From assembly GCA_965230275.1 (NCBI GenBank), contig CBDDKO010000002.1, forward strand, positions 1,674,001 through 1,738,000: a stretch of DNA of 64,000 nt. The letters run 5' to 3'. Of the stretch, positions 55,871 through 64,000 are shown piece by piece. Position 1 is the stretch's first letter. Every line of letters begins with the position of its first letter. The stretch is from JAJRRS01 sp965230275. GTDB taxonomy: Bacteria; Planctomycetota; Phycisphaerae; Phycisphaerales; Phycisphaeraceae. Under the pieces are notes generated by a model. The model was given only the letters and a program-made list of their open reading frames with translations. It searched no databases and was not told the origin of the DNA. The position numbers and the translations under genes are program-made.

Positions 55871-57337
55871 ATGATCCAGCAGACCGAACTGGAATCGCCG
55901 CAAGAGACGCACCCCGGCCAGACCGTCTGGGGCCTGGACATCACACAGCTGCACCAACGCTTCTGGGCATCCCGCGGCGTGCAAGTCGTCACACGCGGGG
56001 ATGACACGCCCGTAACCGATGCCGCCGAGTTCTACCTGCTCATCGAGCCGGCGCACTTCTGCCTGTTCAGACTCGACCAGGTCATCGATACCTTCAGCTG
56101 GCTTAAACCAAAGCTCCTGTTCGTCCGTGTCCATGACAACCACGAGCACGAGTACCGCGAGCGCATCATCACCGACGAGGACGACGGCTTCGTCCGCTTC
56201 CACCGAGAGTACGGCGGGGCCGACTGCCGGCTGGTCCGCGCCTCGGTCTGCAGCAACACACAGCTCGCAGAGATGTGGCGCACCGCGCCGGACAACCGCA
56301 CCGGGTGGCGGCAGCTGCGGCGGGCCGTCCCTCAGGTCCAGCGCACCACACTGTCGATCAACGGCAGCGCCTACTACCACCACCGGCCCGACGAACGCAC
56401 ACAGTTCATCCGTGAACTGATCACCATCTGGCGCAGGCCCGACACCGCCATCCGACGCGCTCGCCAGATGCTCGACGGCAACGTCTGGATCGATCAACAG
56501 ACCAAGACTCACCCCAACACCCGGTTCATCGGACCGGTCTGGGTCGGTGCCGGCCGCAAGCTCCAGGACATCGACAGCATCGTCGGCCCGGCGATCCTCT
56601 GGGACGATCCCGACGCCCGGCCCAAGGCCGACGGCATCCAGTGGTTCGCCGCCGACCATGTCCACGACGGCGACGAAGTCATCAAGGTGCCCCGACGCCT
56701 CAACCCGATCCAGAAAGCCAACAAACGCACGTTCGATATCGTCGTCGCGTTGATCGGCCTGACGCTGACCCTGCCGCTGTACCCGCTGATCATGGCGCTG
56801 ATCTGGATCGAGGACGGCAGGCCGTTCTTCTTCGCCCACCGACGCGAGACACGCGGCGGACGCGAGTTCCCCTGCCTCAAGTTCCGCACCATGCGCAACA
56901 ACGCCGAGCAACTCAAGCAGGAACTCGCGCAGCAGAACAAGTGCGACGGCCCGCAGTTCTTTATCGAGGACGACCCACGCATCACACGCTTCGGCAAGCT
57001 CATGCGCAAACTCAACATCGACGAGCTGCCCCAGTTCTTCAACGTCCTGCTCGGGCACATGTCCGTCGTCGGGCCGCGCCCGAGCCCGCACAGCGAGAAC
57101 CAGTACTGCCCGCCGTGGCGCGAAGCACGGCTGAGCGTCCGCCCGGGGATCACCGGGCTCTGGCAGGTCATGCGCAGCCGCGAGGCGGGCCTGGACTTCC
57201 AGGAATGGATCCGCTACGACATCGAGTATGTCGAGAACATGAGCCGGGGCCTGGACCTGTGGATCATCTACCGCACGTTCGCCCACATCCTCGGAGTTAA
57301 AAGCGCCGGCAAGCCCCCGCACCACGACGGCAAGTAG
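55871..57337 (+). CDS. Polyprenyl glycosylphosphotransferase with atypical N-terminal domain
   Basis: The C-terminal 205 residues (from Lys285) are a bacterial sugar transferase. One membrane segment, FDIVVALIGLTLTLPLYPLI, is followed by CLKFRTMRNNAEQLKQ, the catalytic Asp384-Glu385 in NIDELPQFFNV, and MSVVGPRPSPHSENQY. This enzyme transfers a sugar-phosphate to undecaprenyl phosphate and starts repeat-unit assembly. The N-terminal 280 residues lack the usual four helices and CoA-binding-like domain. They contain an alpha/beta part and beta-helix-like turns (NTRFIGPVWVGAGRKL). It ends the polysaccharide locus. Confidence 0.87.
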   Translation: MIQQTELESPQETHPGQTVWGLDITQLHQRFWASRGVQVVTRGDDTPVTDAAEFYLLIEPAHFCLFRLDQVIDTFSWLKPKLLFVRVHDNHEHEYRERIITDEDDGFVRFHREYGGADCRLVRASVCSNTQLAEMWRTAPDNRTGWRQLRRAVPQVQRTTLSINGSAYYHHRPDERTQFIRELITIWRRPDTAIRRARQMLDGNVWIDQQTKTHPNTRFIGPVWVGAGRKLQDIDSIVGPAILWDDPDARPKADGIQWFAADHVHDGDEVIKVPRRLNPIQKANKRTFDIVVALIGLTLTLPLYPLIMALIWIEDGRPFFFAHRRETRGGREFPCLKFRTMRNNAEQLKQELAQQNKCDGPQFFIEDDPRITRFGKLMRKLNIDELPQFFNVLLGHMSVVGPRPSPHSENQYCPPWREARLSVRPGITGLWQVMRSREAGLDFQEWIRYDIEYVENMSRGLDLWIIYRTFAHILGVKSAGKPPHHDGK

Positions 57338-57344
57338 GCCGGGC

Positions 57345-57475
57345 TGGAGCATCTTGCGTAATTATTTACCGTCATTCCCGCGCAGGCGGGAATCCAGTTT
57401 GGCTTTAGCGTGGACCCCCGCCTGCGCGGGGGTGACGGAGAATGGCACGGTAAATAATGTTGCAAGATGCTCTAG
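57345..57475. mobile_element. MITE-like inverted-repeat element
   Basis: The outer arms are CTGGAGCATCTTGC (from 57345) and its near-perfect reverse complement ending at 57475; arms extend through TTATTTACC and GGTAAATAA. The inner arms are the widespread words GTCATTCCCGCGCAGGCGGG and CCCCGCCTGCGCGGGGGTGA. The whole 131-bp unit can fold into one long hairpin. It has no coding content and lies directly after the glycosylphosphotransferase stop, where it could affect transcript ends. A half copy is at 59674-59727. Confidence 0.75.
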
Positions 57476-57596
57476 GCCTCGCTTTCACATCCGTGATCGC
57501 TTTGAATTCAGTTCGTTTTCTGGATCACAATCCGCGGGGCCGCTACACTCATACTGTTCGCTTTTACTCGTACTCGCAAAGACTCTGGAGAAGACC

Positions 57597-58817
57597 ATGC
57601 GTTACCGCTCGATCCTCACCGCCCCGCTCGCGCTGGGCCTTGTGTTCATCCTGCCCCTGACGGCGACCGCCGACGAAGGGCCTGTCATTGACGAGAAGTC
57701 GGAAGCCGCCCTGAAGGCGATGTCCGCGCACTTAGTGGGCATGGAAGCTTTCTCGACGGATTTGAAGGTGAATATAAACAATAACATCGGAGGCCAGCAG
57801 AAGGTCCTGAACATGCGCGCGGAATACGCGGTCGAGCGACCCAGCGACTACCGCATGGCGCTCTATCAGGACGGCAGCCCGCGTGGCGAGGTGGTGCAGG
57901 TGGACGGCATGCTGATCCAGTACGTCCCACAGTACGAGCAGTACACGGAAACCAAGACAGATGCCGAGGGTTTAGATAACCCGATGGTGTTTCGCATGTT
58001 GCTGGGTGGCGCGTTGGTCACGGACGATCCTTACGCGGAATTGACCAAGAGGATGAAGTCGGCCACCTATGTGGGTGAAGAAACCCTGGGCGATACGACC
58101 GTGGACCACATCACCATCGTGAAAGATAACGGCAAGACGGACCTGTGGTTAACCACGGGCGAGAACCCCCTGCTGATCAAGACTGTGGTGGACAGCTCGG
58201 AGGCGCTCGCCGCGTCGGGCCGGTCTGACACGATGGTCACCACGACGGAATACACCGAGTGGGCCACCAACGATGAGGTCGCGGAAGACGCGATCGCGTT
58301 CAACCCGCCCGAGGGTGCAGTAAAGGTCAAGCAGATCGGGGCGGATAACCTAAGAGACGCCATGCTGGGTCACATCGCACCCACGGTCGAACTGAACGAC
58401 CTGACCGGTGCGACCATCAACACCGATGACCTGCGGGGCAAGATCATCGTGCTGGACTTCTGGGCGACATGGTGCGGGCCCTGTGTGGCTGGCCTGCCCA
58501 AGCTGTCCAAGGTTGCTCACGACCTGGCTGACGAAGGCGTGATCTTCTATGCCGTCAATCAGGGCGAAGACGTCGACACCGTCAGCGACTTCCTGGCCAA
58601 GGAAGAGTTGCAGTTGGAAGTCCTGTTGGATCAGAAGCGCGTCGCTGCCAAGGACTACAAGGTCGGTGGCATCCCGCAGACCGTCATCATCGGTCGCGAT
58701 GGCTCGTTGCAGGCGGTCCACGTGGGTTACAGCCCGGGCAAGGAAAACACGCTCAAGGAAGAGTTGGAAACCCTCGTGTCGGGCAAGAACCTGGTCGAGC
58801 CCAAGGCGTCCAACTAA
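57597..58817 (+). CDS. Secreted two-domain protein: DUF2092-like domain plus TlpA-like thioredoxin
   Basis: The 406-residue protein has a signal peptide (cleavage near ATA-DE, residue 24). Residues 30-245 resemble DUF2092/LolA-like beta domains (MRAEYAVERPSDYRMALYQD). Residues 260-400 form a thioredoxin fold of the TlpA/ResA type, with active site WCGPC in FWATWCGPCVAGLPKL and the cis-Pro region GGIPQTVIIG. It probably performs periplasmic disulfide reduction or redox sensing tied to an outer-membrane-directed domain. The ATG at 57597 has GGAG 6 nt upstream. A strong intrinsic terminator follows. Confidence 0.87.
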   Translation: MRYRSILTAPLALGLVFILPLTATADEGPVIDEKSEAALKAMSAHLVGMEAFSTDLKVNINNNIGGQQKVLNMRAEYAVERPSDYRMALYQDGSPRGEVVQVDGMLIQYVPQYEQYTETKTDAEGLDNPMVFRMLLGGALVTDDPYAELTKRMKSATYVGEETLGDTTVDHITIVKDNGKTDLWLTTGENPLLIKTVVDSSEALAASGRSDTMVTTTEYTEWATNDEVAEDAIAFNPPEGAVKVKQIGADNLRDAMLGHIAPTVELNDLTGATINTDDLRGKIIVLDFWATWCGPCVAGLPKLSKVAHDLADEGVIFYAVNQGEDVDTVSDFLAKEELQLEVLLDQKRVAAKDYKVGGIPQTVIIGRDGSLQAVHVGYSPGKENTLKEELETLVSGKNLVEPKASN

Positions 58818-58838
58818 TTGAAACAGTCTCAGTCGATC

Positions 58839-58869
58839 AACGGCGGGCCCAAGGCCCGCCGTTATTTTA
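58839..58869 (+). terminator. Rho-independent terminator of the thioredoxin-fold gene
   Basis: AACGGCGGGC (58839-58848) and GCCCGCCGTT (58854-58863) form a perfect 10-bp stem with a 5-nt loop, followed by ATTTTAT. It lies 21 nt after the stop codon. Confidence 0.9.
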
Positions 58870-58890
58870 TGGATAAGAAAAGGGGGATAA

Positions 58891-58950
58891 GAAAAGGGGA
58901 CATACTACTTTAATGCGTCAAGAAAAATAGAATGCCCCCCTTTCCCTTTC
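58891..58950. repeat. REP-like hairpin, copy 1
   Basis: GGGGACATACTACTTTAATG is followed by an imperfect reverse complement (ATAGAATGCCCCCC) and TTTCCCTTTC. It is the diverged partner of the copy at 59455-59530 in the same orientation; both share the loop AATGCGTCAAGA. Repeats with GGGGACATTCTACTTT words accompany REP-associated transposases elsewhere, but no such transposase gene is in this window. Confidence 0.65.
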
Positions 58951-59071
58951 ATTTTGTCAAAGAGCTATCGCTGCTAACTTTACTCGGAACTAGGTTTTCG
59001 AACAGGACGGTCAAAATGAAATGATTGCTGACAATGAACACCAGTTCGACGGCAGTGCCAACACAGCCAGA

Positions 59072-59431
59072 TCAATTGCTGAAATCTACAGTGTTTACAA
59101 CATGGCCTTGGCGATCAAATTCGACAACAAAATAATGTGAATCAAAGTCCTGCGGACGTATCGGAAGATTGTAATACCACAATACATCTGTGCCTATTGT
59201 TGCTCCATGCACTTCATTTGCAGGTAGAATCCTATCTGGAAGCCCCAGGATTCTCTCAACATCATTTACTGACAATCCCTTTACTATGGAAGTGTATGGG
59301 GTTCCAATCGATGCCGTAGTAGGTGCGCGGCTATATGTATATATAGCCACCACCAGAATACTGATAATTAATGTTAATGAGGCGATGATAATAGTATTGC
59401 GTAACATTATCTGGCTTACCTCTTGAAACAT
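59072..59431 (-). CDS. Small membrane-anchored protein with SmpA/BamE-like domain
   Basis: The 119-residue protein has an N-terminal helix (residues 11-30, NTIIIASLTLIISILVVAIY). A domain of about 70 residues follows, whose pattern GLSVNDVERILGLPD, WYY and FDRQGHVV matches the SmpA/OmlA (BamE-like) fold. It lacks a lipobox Cys. The gene is AT-richer than its neighbours and lies between two direct copies of a REP-like hairpin. It may be a passenger. The function is unknown. Confidence 0.55.
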   Translation of the reverse strand: MFQEVSQIMLRNTIIIASLTLIISILVVAIYTYSRAPTTASIGTPYTSIVKGLSVNDVERILGLPDRILPANEVHGATIGTDVLWYYNLPIRPQDFDSHYFVVEFDRQGHVVNTVDFSN

Positions 59432-59454
59432 CGTCGTGTATGAACATTAGATAT

Positions 59455-59530
59455 GGGGACATTCTACTTTAATGCGTCAAGATAAAGTAGAATGTCCACT
59501 TTCCCCCCTTTTCCCTTTCTTTTCCCTTTC
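59455..59530. repeat. REP-like hairpin, copy 2
   Basis: GGACATTCTACTTTA and TAAAGTAGAATGTCC form a perfect 15-bp stem with an 11-nt loop (about 59457-59497), followed by a C/T-rich tail ending TTTCCCTTTC. It is the better-preserved partner of the copy at 58891. Confidence 0.8.
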
Positions 59531-59531
59531 G

Positions 59532-59621
59532 GTGCCGACCGCCCGGCTCCGCCGGCGGGATCATCCGCTCGATCAAGGCCCACTGTTCATCCGTCAGGTC
59601 CGATGGGTAAGACGTCCGTGT
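59532..59621 (-). pseudogene. IS5-family transposase N-terminal remnant
   Basis: Read on the minus strand from about 59621, 30 codons give TSYPSDLTDEQWALIERMIP, then the P-A-E-P-G-G-R-H motif: the conserved N terminus of IS5-type transposases (DUF4096). The frame then runs into the C/T-rich tail of REP copy 2, with no catalytic domain. It is a dead fragment of an insertion sequence. Confidence 0.8.
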
Positions 59622-59673
59622 CAGAACCCATTCACCGGCTCAATCGGGGCTTCTCACACAGTTTCTAAGAAGA

Positions 59674-59727
59674 CTGGATTCCCGCCCGCGCGGGGATGAC
59701 GGGAAGTAATCACACAATGTGCTCTAG
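59674..59727. repeat. Half copy of the MITE-like element at 57345
   Basis: CTGGATTCCCGCCCGCGCGG leads into GATGACGG and ends TGTGCTCTAG. It matches the reverse complement of the left half of the 57345-57475 element, with scattered substitutions. Only one half is present. Confidence 0.65.
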
Positions 59728-59747
59728 CAGACACATCCCAATACCAA

Positions 59748-59779
59748 CAAAAAAAGACGCCGCGATGTACGGCGTCTTT
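59748..59779 (-). terminator. Rho-independent terminator of gltA
   Basis: AAAGACGCCG (59753-59762) and CGGCGTCTTT (59770-59779) form a perfect 10-bp stem around a 7-nt loop. In the gltA direction (minus strand) the stem is followed by a run of seven T, seen as A-run 59749-59755 on the plus strand. It is 30 nt after the gltA stop. Confidence 0.9.
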
Positions 59780-59808
59780 CAAGTATACGGTGACGGCTTC
59801 GTGTCGGC

Positions 59809-61113
<1,305 letters not shown>

Positions 61114-61221
61114 CTTATTTTTGTCCTCTTTATGTGATACTCGTTTTTTCTGTACTGCGATTGTAGGCTGAAAAACTCTGCCGAGCCAGACTTCGACTCA
61201 CCTTGGCCTGTTATTTTCCGA

Positions 61222-62766
61222 TTAAGCGTTGGCGGCGGCCCAGCCCGCCCCGAAGTCGGCGATGGACTTCTTGACTTCCTCACGCAGCTCGTCGCTGAGG
61301 GCGCCCGACTCGACGAGCTTGTCGCGGACCGGCTTGCCGGGGCCGGCGAAGTGCTCGACCAGCGCCGTGCTGAACGCCTCGACCTGATCCAGCCCAAGGT
61401 TGTCCAGCGCACCGGTCGAGCCGGCGAAGATCTGGATCACCTGATCGATCACGTCCATCGGGACGAACTGAGGCTGCTTCAGCAACTCCACCATGCGGGC
61501 ACCGCGATCGAGTTGGTTCTGCGTGGCCTTGTCCAGGTCCGTACCCAGCTGCGCAAACGCTTCGAGTTCACGGTAGGCCGCGAGGTCCAGACGCAGCGAG
61601 CCGGCGATCTGCTTCATGGCTTTGATCTGGGCGTTACCACCGACGCGCGAGACGCTGATGCCCACGTTGATCGCGGGGCGGACGCCGGCGAAGAACAGCT
61701 CGGGCTCGAGGTAGATCTGGCCGTCGGTAATCGAGATCACGTTGGTCGGGATGTAAGCCGAGACGTCGCCTTCCTGCGTCTCGATGATCGGCAGCGCAGT
61801 CAGGGAGCCGCCGCCGTTGTCATCGGAGAGCTTGGTGGCGCGTTCGAGCAAACGGGAGTGCAGGTAGAACACGTCGCCGGGGTAGGCCTCACGGCCGGGC
61901 GGGCGCTTCAGCAGAAGCGAGAGCTGGCGGTACGACGCGGCCTGCTTGGAGAGGTCGTCGTAGATGCACAGCACGTGCTTGCCCTGCCACATGAAGTGTT
62001 CACCCATCGCACAGCCGGTGTACGGCGCGATGTACTGCATGGGGGCGGGCTCGGAAGCACTCGCGGCGACGACGATGGTGTAGTCCATCGCGCCGGCTTC
62101 ACGTAGCGACTCGACGACGCTGGCGACGGTCGATTCCTTCTGGCCGACCGCGACGTAGATGCAGATCATCTCCTCGGGCGTGCCGACAAACTTCTTCTGG
62201 TTGATGATGGTGTCGATGGCGACGGCGGTCTTGCCGGTCTTACGGTCGCCGATGATCAGCTCACGCTGGCCTCGGCCGATGGGGATCATCGAGTCCACGG
62301 CCTTGATGCCGGTCTGCATCGGCTGGGTCACGGGCTGACGCTCGGCGATGCCGGGGGCGATGATGTCGACCTTACGCATCTGGTCGGACTGGATCGGGCC
62401 CTTGCCGTCGATCGGCTCGCCCAGGGCGTTGACCACGCGGCCGAGCAGGGCATCACCCGAGGGGACACTCAGCAGCTCGCCGGTCGAGCGGACGCTCATG
62501 CCTTCCTTGATGTCCAGGTAGTCGCCGAAGATGACGGCACCGACGATGTCCTGTTCGAGGTTCATGACCTGGCCGCGGACGGTCTGCCCGTCGCCGACCT
62601 GGAACTCGAGCATCTCGCCGGCCATGGCTTCACTCAAGCCGTAGATGCGGGCGATCCCGTCACCGACCTCGACCACGGTCCCGATCTGAGAGACCTCCAA
62701 CTCGGCCGAGTAACGCTCGACTTCTTGCTTGATGACCGCGGTGATTTCATCGGTTTTGATCTTCAT
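61222..62766 (-). CDS. atpA: ATP synthase F1 subunit alpha
   Basis: The 514-residue subunit has a normal length. The N-terminal beta barrel is followed by the P-loop GDRKTGKT (173-180). The alpha-subunit signatures are PGREAYPGDVFYLHSRLLER and the region SVSRVGGNAQIKAMKQIAGS. It binds nucleotide non-catalytically in the alpha3-beta3 ring. It follows atpH by 105 nt in the direction of transcription. No atpG lies downstream; citrate synthase does. Confidence 0.97.
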   Translation of the reverse strand: MKIKTDEITAVIKQEVERYSAELEVSQIGTVVEVGDGIARIYGLSEAMAGEMLEFQVGDGQTVRGQVMNLEQDIVGAVIFGDYLDIKEGMSVRSTGELLSVPSGDALLGRVVNALGEPIDGKGPIQSDQMRKVDIIAPGIAERQPVTQPMQTGIKAVDSMIPIGRGQRELIIGDRKTGKTAVAIDTIINQKKFVGTPEEMICIYVAVGQKESTVASVVESLREAGAMDYTIVVAASASEPAPMQYIAPYTGCAMGEHFMWQGKHVLCIYDDLSKQAASYRQLSLLLKRPPGREAYPGDVFYLHSRLLERATKLSDDNGGGSLTALPIIETQEGDVSAYIPTNVISITDGQIYLEPELFFAGVRPAINVGISVSRVGGNAQIKAMKQIAGSLRLDLAAYRELEAFAQLGTDLDKATQNQLDRGARMVELLKQPQFVPMDVIDQVIQIFAGSTGALDNLGLDQVEAFSTALVEHFAGPGKPVRDKLVESGALSDELREEVKKSIADFGAGWAAANA

Positions 62767-62871
62767 CGCTGACTCCGGTGCGGCGCTTCTCGCCGGCTCT
62801 GTTTAATAAAATCCGTATTGGTTTCGTTGAAGTAAACGGGCCGAGGCCCGTGTGATTCATCCAGTAGGTAC

Positions 62872-63555
62872 TCAGTCTTCCAGCTGCCCGCCGACGCGTG
62901 CCTGCTCTCGGCCGGCTTCGACGAGTTTGCGTTTCATTGTTTTCAGTTGCGTCGCGACGCTGCCGTCGATCAGGCGGTCGCCGACACGCACCTTCAGGCC
63001 GCCGATCAGTTCCGGATCGACGTGCTGGTGCAGGTGGACCTTCTTGCTGACCGCCTGGCCGATCGAGTCGGCGACGCCCCGGCCGTCGTCGTCACTCATC
63101 GCCTCTGCGACGAACACGTCCACGTCGATCTCGCCACGCGCCGCAGCCGCCAGCTGGCGGTAGGCCACGAGGATCCCGGGCAGCGCTTCGAGACGGTCCT
63201 TGCGGTTGATCACCTGCAGGAACCGGTACAGCACGTCGCTGACCTTATCCTTGAACAGCTTCTCGACCAGGTCGCTGCGCTGGGCCGAGTTGAGGGTTCG
63301 GCTGGACAGCAGCTTGCCGAGCTGCGGCTCACGCTCGATCAGCGCCAGCAGCTCGCCGGCCTCTTCGGCCAAGGCGTCGGCCTGGTCACCGGCCAACTCG
63401 AGCAGCGCCTGGGCGTATACCCGGCCGACCCGGTCCGTACGTTGTTCGGCGTCTTGGGACACCCGATTACCTCCATCAAAGGCGGGCACTTCACCCGCGT
63501 CGGCTCCGAGAGCCAATCCAAACTTCTGTAACAGCTTGCTGAATCGATTGGCCAT
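62872..63555 (-). CDS. atpH: ATP synthase F1 subunit delta
   Basis: The 227-residue protein has a delta/OSCP domain from about residue 45. AQALLELAGDQADALAEEAG is the helical part, and the C-terminal sheet region has GGLKVRVGDRLIDGSVATQL, the family signature. It joins the stator b subunit to the alpha3-beta3 head. The N-terminal extension of about 40 residues (MANRFSKLLQKFGLALGADA) is longer than usual for delta (about 180 residues). It starts 9 nt after the atpF stop, so the two are co-translated neighbours. Confidence 0.93.
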   Translation of the reverse strand: MANRFSKLLQKFGLALGADAGEVPAFDGGNRVSQDAEQRTDRVGRVYAQALLELAGDQADALAEEAGELLALIEREPQLGKLLSSRTLNSAQRSDLVEKLFKDKVSDVLYRFLQVINRKDRLEALPGILVAYRQLAAAARGEIDVDVFVAEAMSDDDGRGVADSIGQAVSKKVHLHQHVDPELIGGLKVRVGDRLIDGSVATQLKTMKRKLVEAGREQARVGGQLED

Positions 63556-63564
63556 CGGTTCTCG

Positions 63565-64000
63565 TTAGTTCTGTTCTGCGCCCCGGAGTTTGTCGATCGA
63601 TTCGCGGATCAACGTCGCCTGATCCCCGGCATTGATTTCACGACGCAGGATCTGCCCGGCGACCTGCGTCGCCAGCGCGCCGGCCTGCTCGTAAATCTCA
63701 GACACCGCACGCTCCTTCGCGCCGGCGATGTCGGCGGTCGCACGCTCTTTCATCTGTGTGATCTCTGCCTGCGCCTGCTCCTTGAGCTGGTTGGCGACCT
63801 GCTGGGCCGACGACCGGCTCTCTTCGACGATCTGCTGCGCCTGCTTCTGCGCCTCGGCGAGCTGCTGCTTGTACTCGGCCAGCGTCGCGGTCGCTTCCTT
63901 GGCGGACTCCTCGGCCGACTTCAGATCGCCGCGGACCTTGTCTTCGCGGGCCTGCAGCGAGGCGAGGATCTTCGGCCAGACAAAGATGCTCAGCAAGGCG
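63565..64000 (-). CDS. atpF: ATP synthase F0 subunit b (partial, 5' end outside the window)
   Basis: About 145 residues are visible. A short hydrophobic start (LLSIFVWPKI) is the end of the membrane anchor. A long Ala/Glu/Lys/Gln coiled coil follows (EDKVRGDLKSAEESAKEATA and onward), the peripheral stalk of the ATP synthase. The frame continues through the window edge, so the N-terminal helix is incomplete. The order atpF-atpH-atpA is the standard one. Confidence 0.93.
   Translation of the reverse strand, partial: ALLSIFVWPKILASLQAREDKVRGDLKSAEESAKEATATLAEYKQQLAEAQKQAQQIVEESRSSAQQVANQLKEQAQAEITQMKERATADIAGAKERAVSEIYEQAGALATQVAGQILRREINAGDQATLIRESIDKLRGAEQN

Noticed and set aside
55847..57352. 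A 501-codon minus-strand open frame
   Set aside because: It is antisense to the glycosylphosphotransferase, which has unmistakable catalytic motifs.

Overview
This window is a GC-rich stretch of a bacterial chromosome, most likely a planctomycete of the Phycisphaerae type. The pointers are a secreted esterase-like protein with dockerin-type repeats and a PEP-CTERM tail, a PD-(D/E)XK-fold GxxExxY protein, a thiamine-phosphate synthase with an N-terminal ThiD2-like domain, and large secreted glycoside-hydrolase-like proteins. Taxonomy is inferred from gene content. No rRNA, tRNA or CRISPR array was recognised.

Left part (1-19.9 kb): mostly chromosomal genes. A peptidoglycan amidase lipoprotein, ScpB and a small lipoprotein are followed by a DUF58/transglutaminase pair. 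Then come three genes for lipid-linked sugar transfer (GT39-like, polyprenyl-phosphate GT2, LAB_N), thiE, rho on the minus strand, a ZIP metal transporter and rimO. Two accessory patches interrupt this. Next to rho lies a GxxExxY gene between terminal inverted repeats, with a decayed second unit that carries a divergent copy of the rho 3' end. Next to rimO lies an AT-richer segment with a signal-less alkaline phosphatase, bounded on the far side by a divergent copy of the rimO 3' end (TRAM domain). A hypothetical membrane protein and a 31-bp-arm palindrome follow it.

Central part (20-57.3 kb): a large exopolysaccharide/cell-surface polysaccharide locus, almost all on the plus strand. It contains at least six GT2/GT4 glycosyltransferases, a flippase, an O-antigen-ligase/polymerase-like protein, two hexapeptide acyltransferases and three sugar-modifying dehydrogenases (two SDR, one Gfo/Idh/MocA). 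It also has a second GT39-like enzyme, a WecG/TagA transferase, a chain-length/BY-kinase fusion and a polyprenyl glycosylphosphotransferase. Secreted glycan-acting proteins are interspersed: a GH5-like lipoprotein, a 1081-residue GH-like protein, a metallopeptidase and a PEP-CTERM SGNH hydrolase. A tightly coupled run (36.5-42.4 kb) has 4-10 nt gene overlaps. A likely pathway is: phospho-sugar priming (55.9 kb), extension by the GTs, flipping (33.4 kb), polymerisation (35.0 kb), length control (53.6 kb), and secreted remodelling enzymes. No Wza-type porin or exosortase lies inside the window.

Right part (57.3-64 kb): a secreted thioredoxin-fold protein with a strong terminator, then a dense repeat patch. 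That patch holds a MITE-like inverted repeat and its half copy, two REP-like hairpins flanking a small BamE-like gene, and an IS5-family transposase remnant. Citrate synthase and the ATP synthase genes atpA, atpH and atpF (cut by the window edge) follow on the minus strand.

The most promising unexplained signal is a family of short terminal-inverted-repeat elements: one carries a GxxExxY nuclease-fold gene, one is decayed, one is empty inside the polysaccharide operon, and degenerate arms lie elsewhere. Alongside it, divergent 3'-end alleles of rho and rimO flank inserted cargo.
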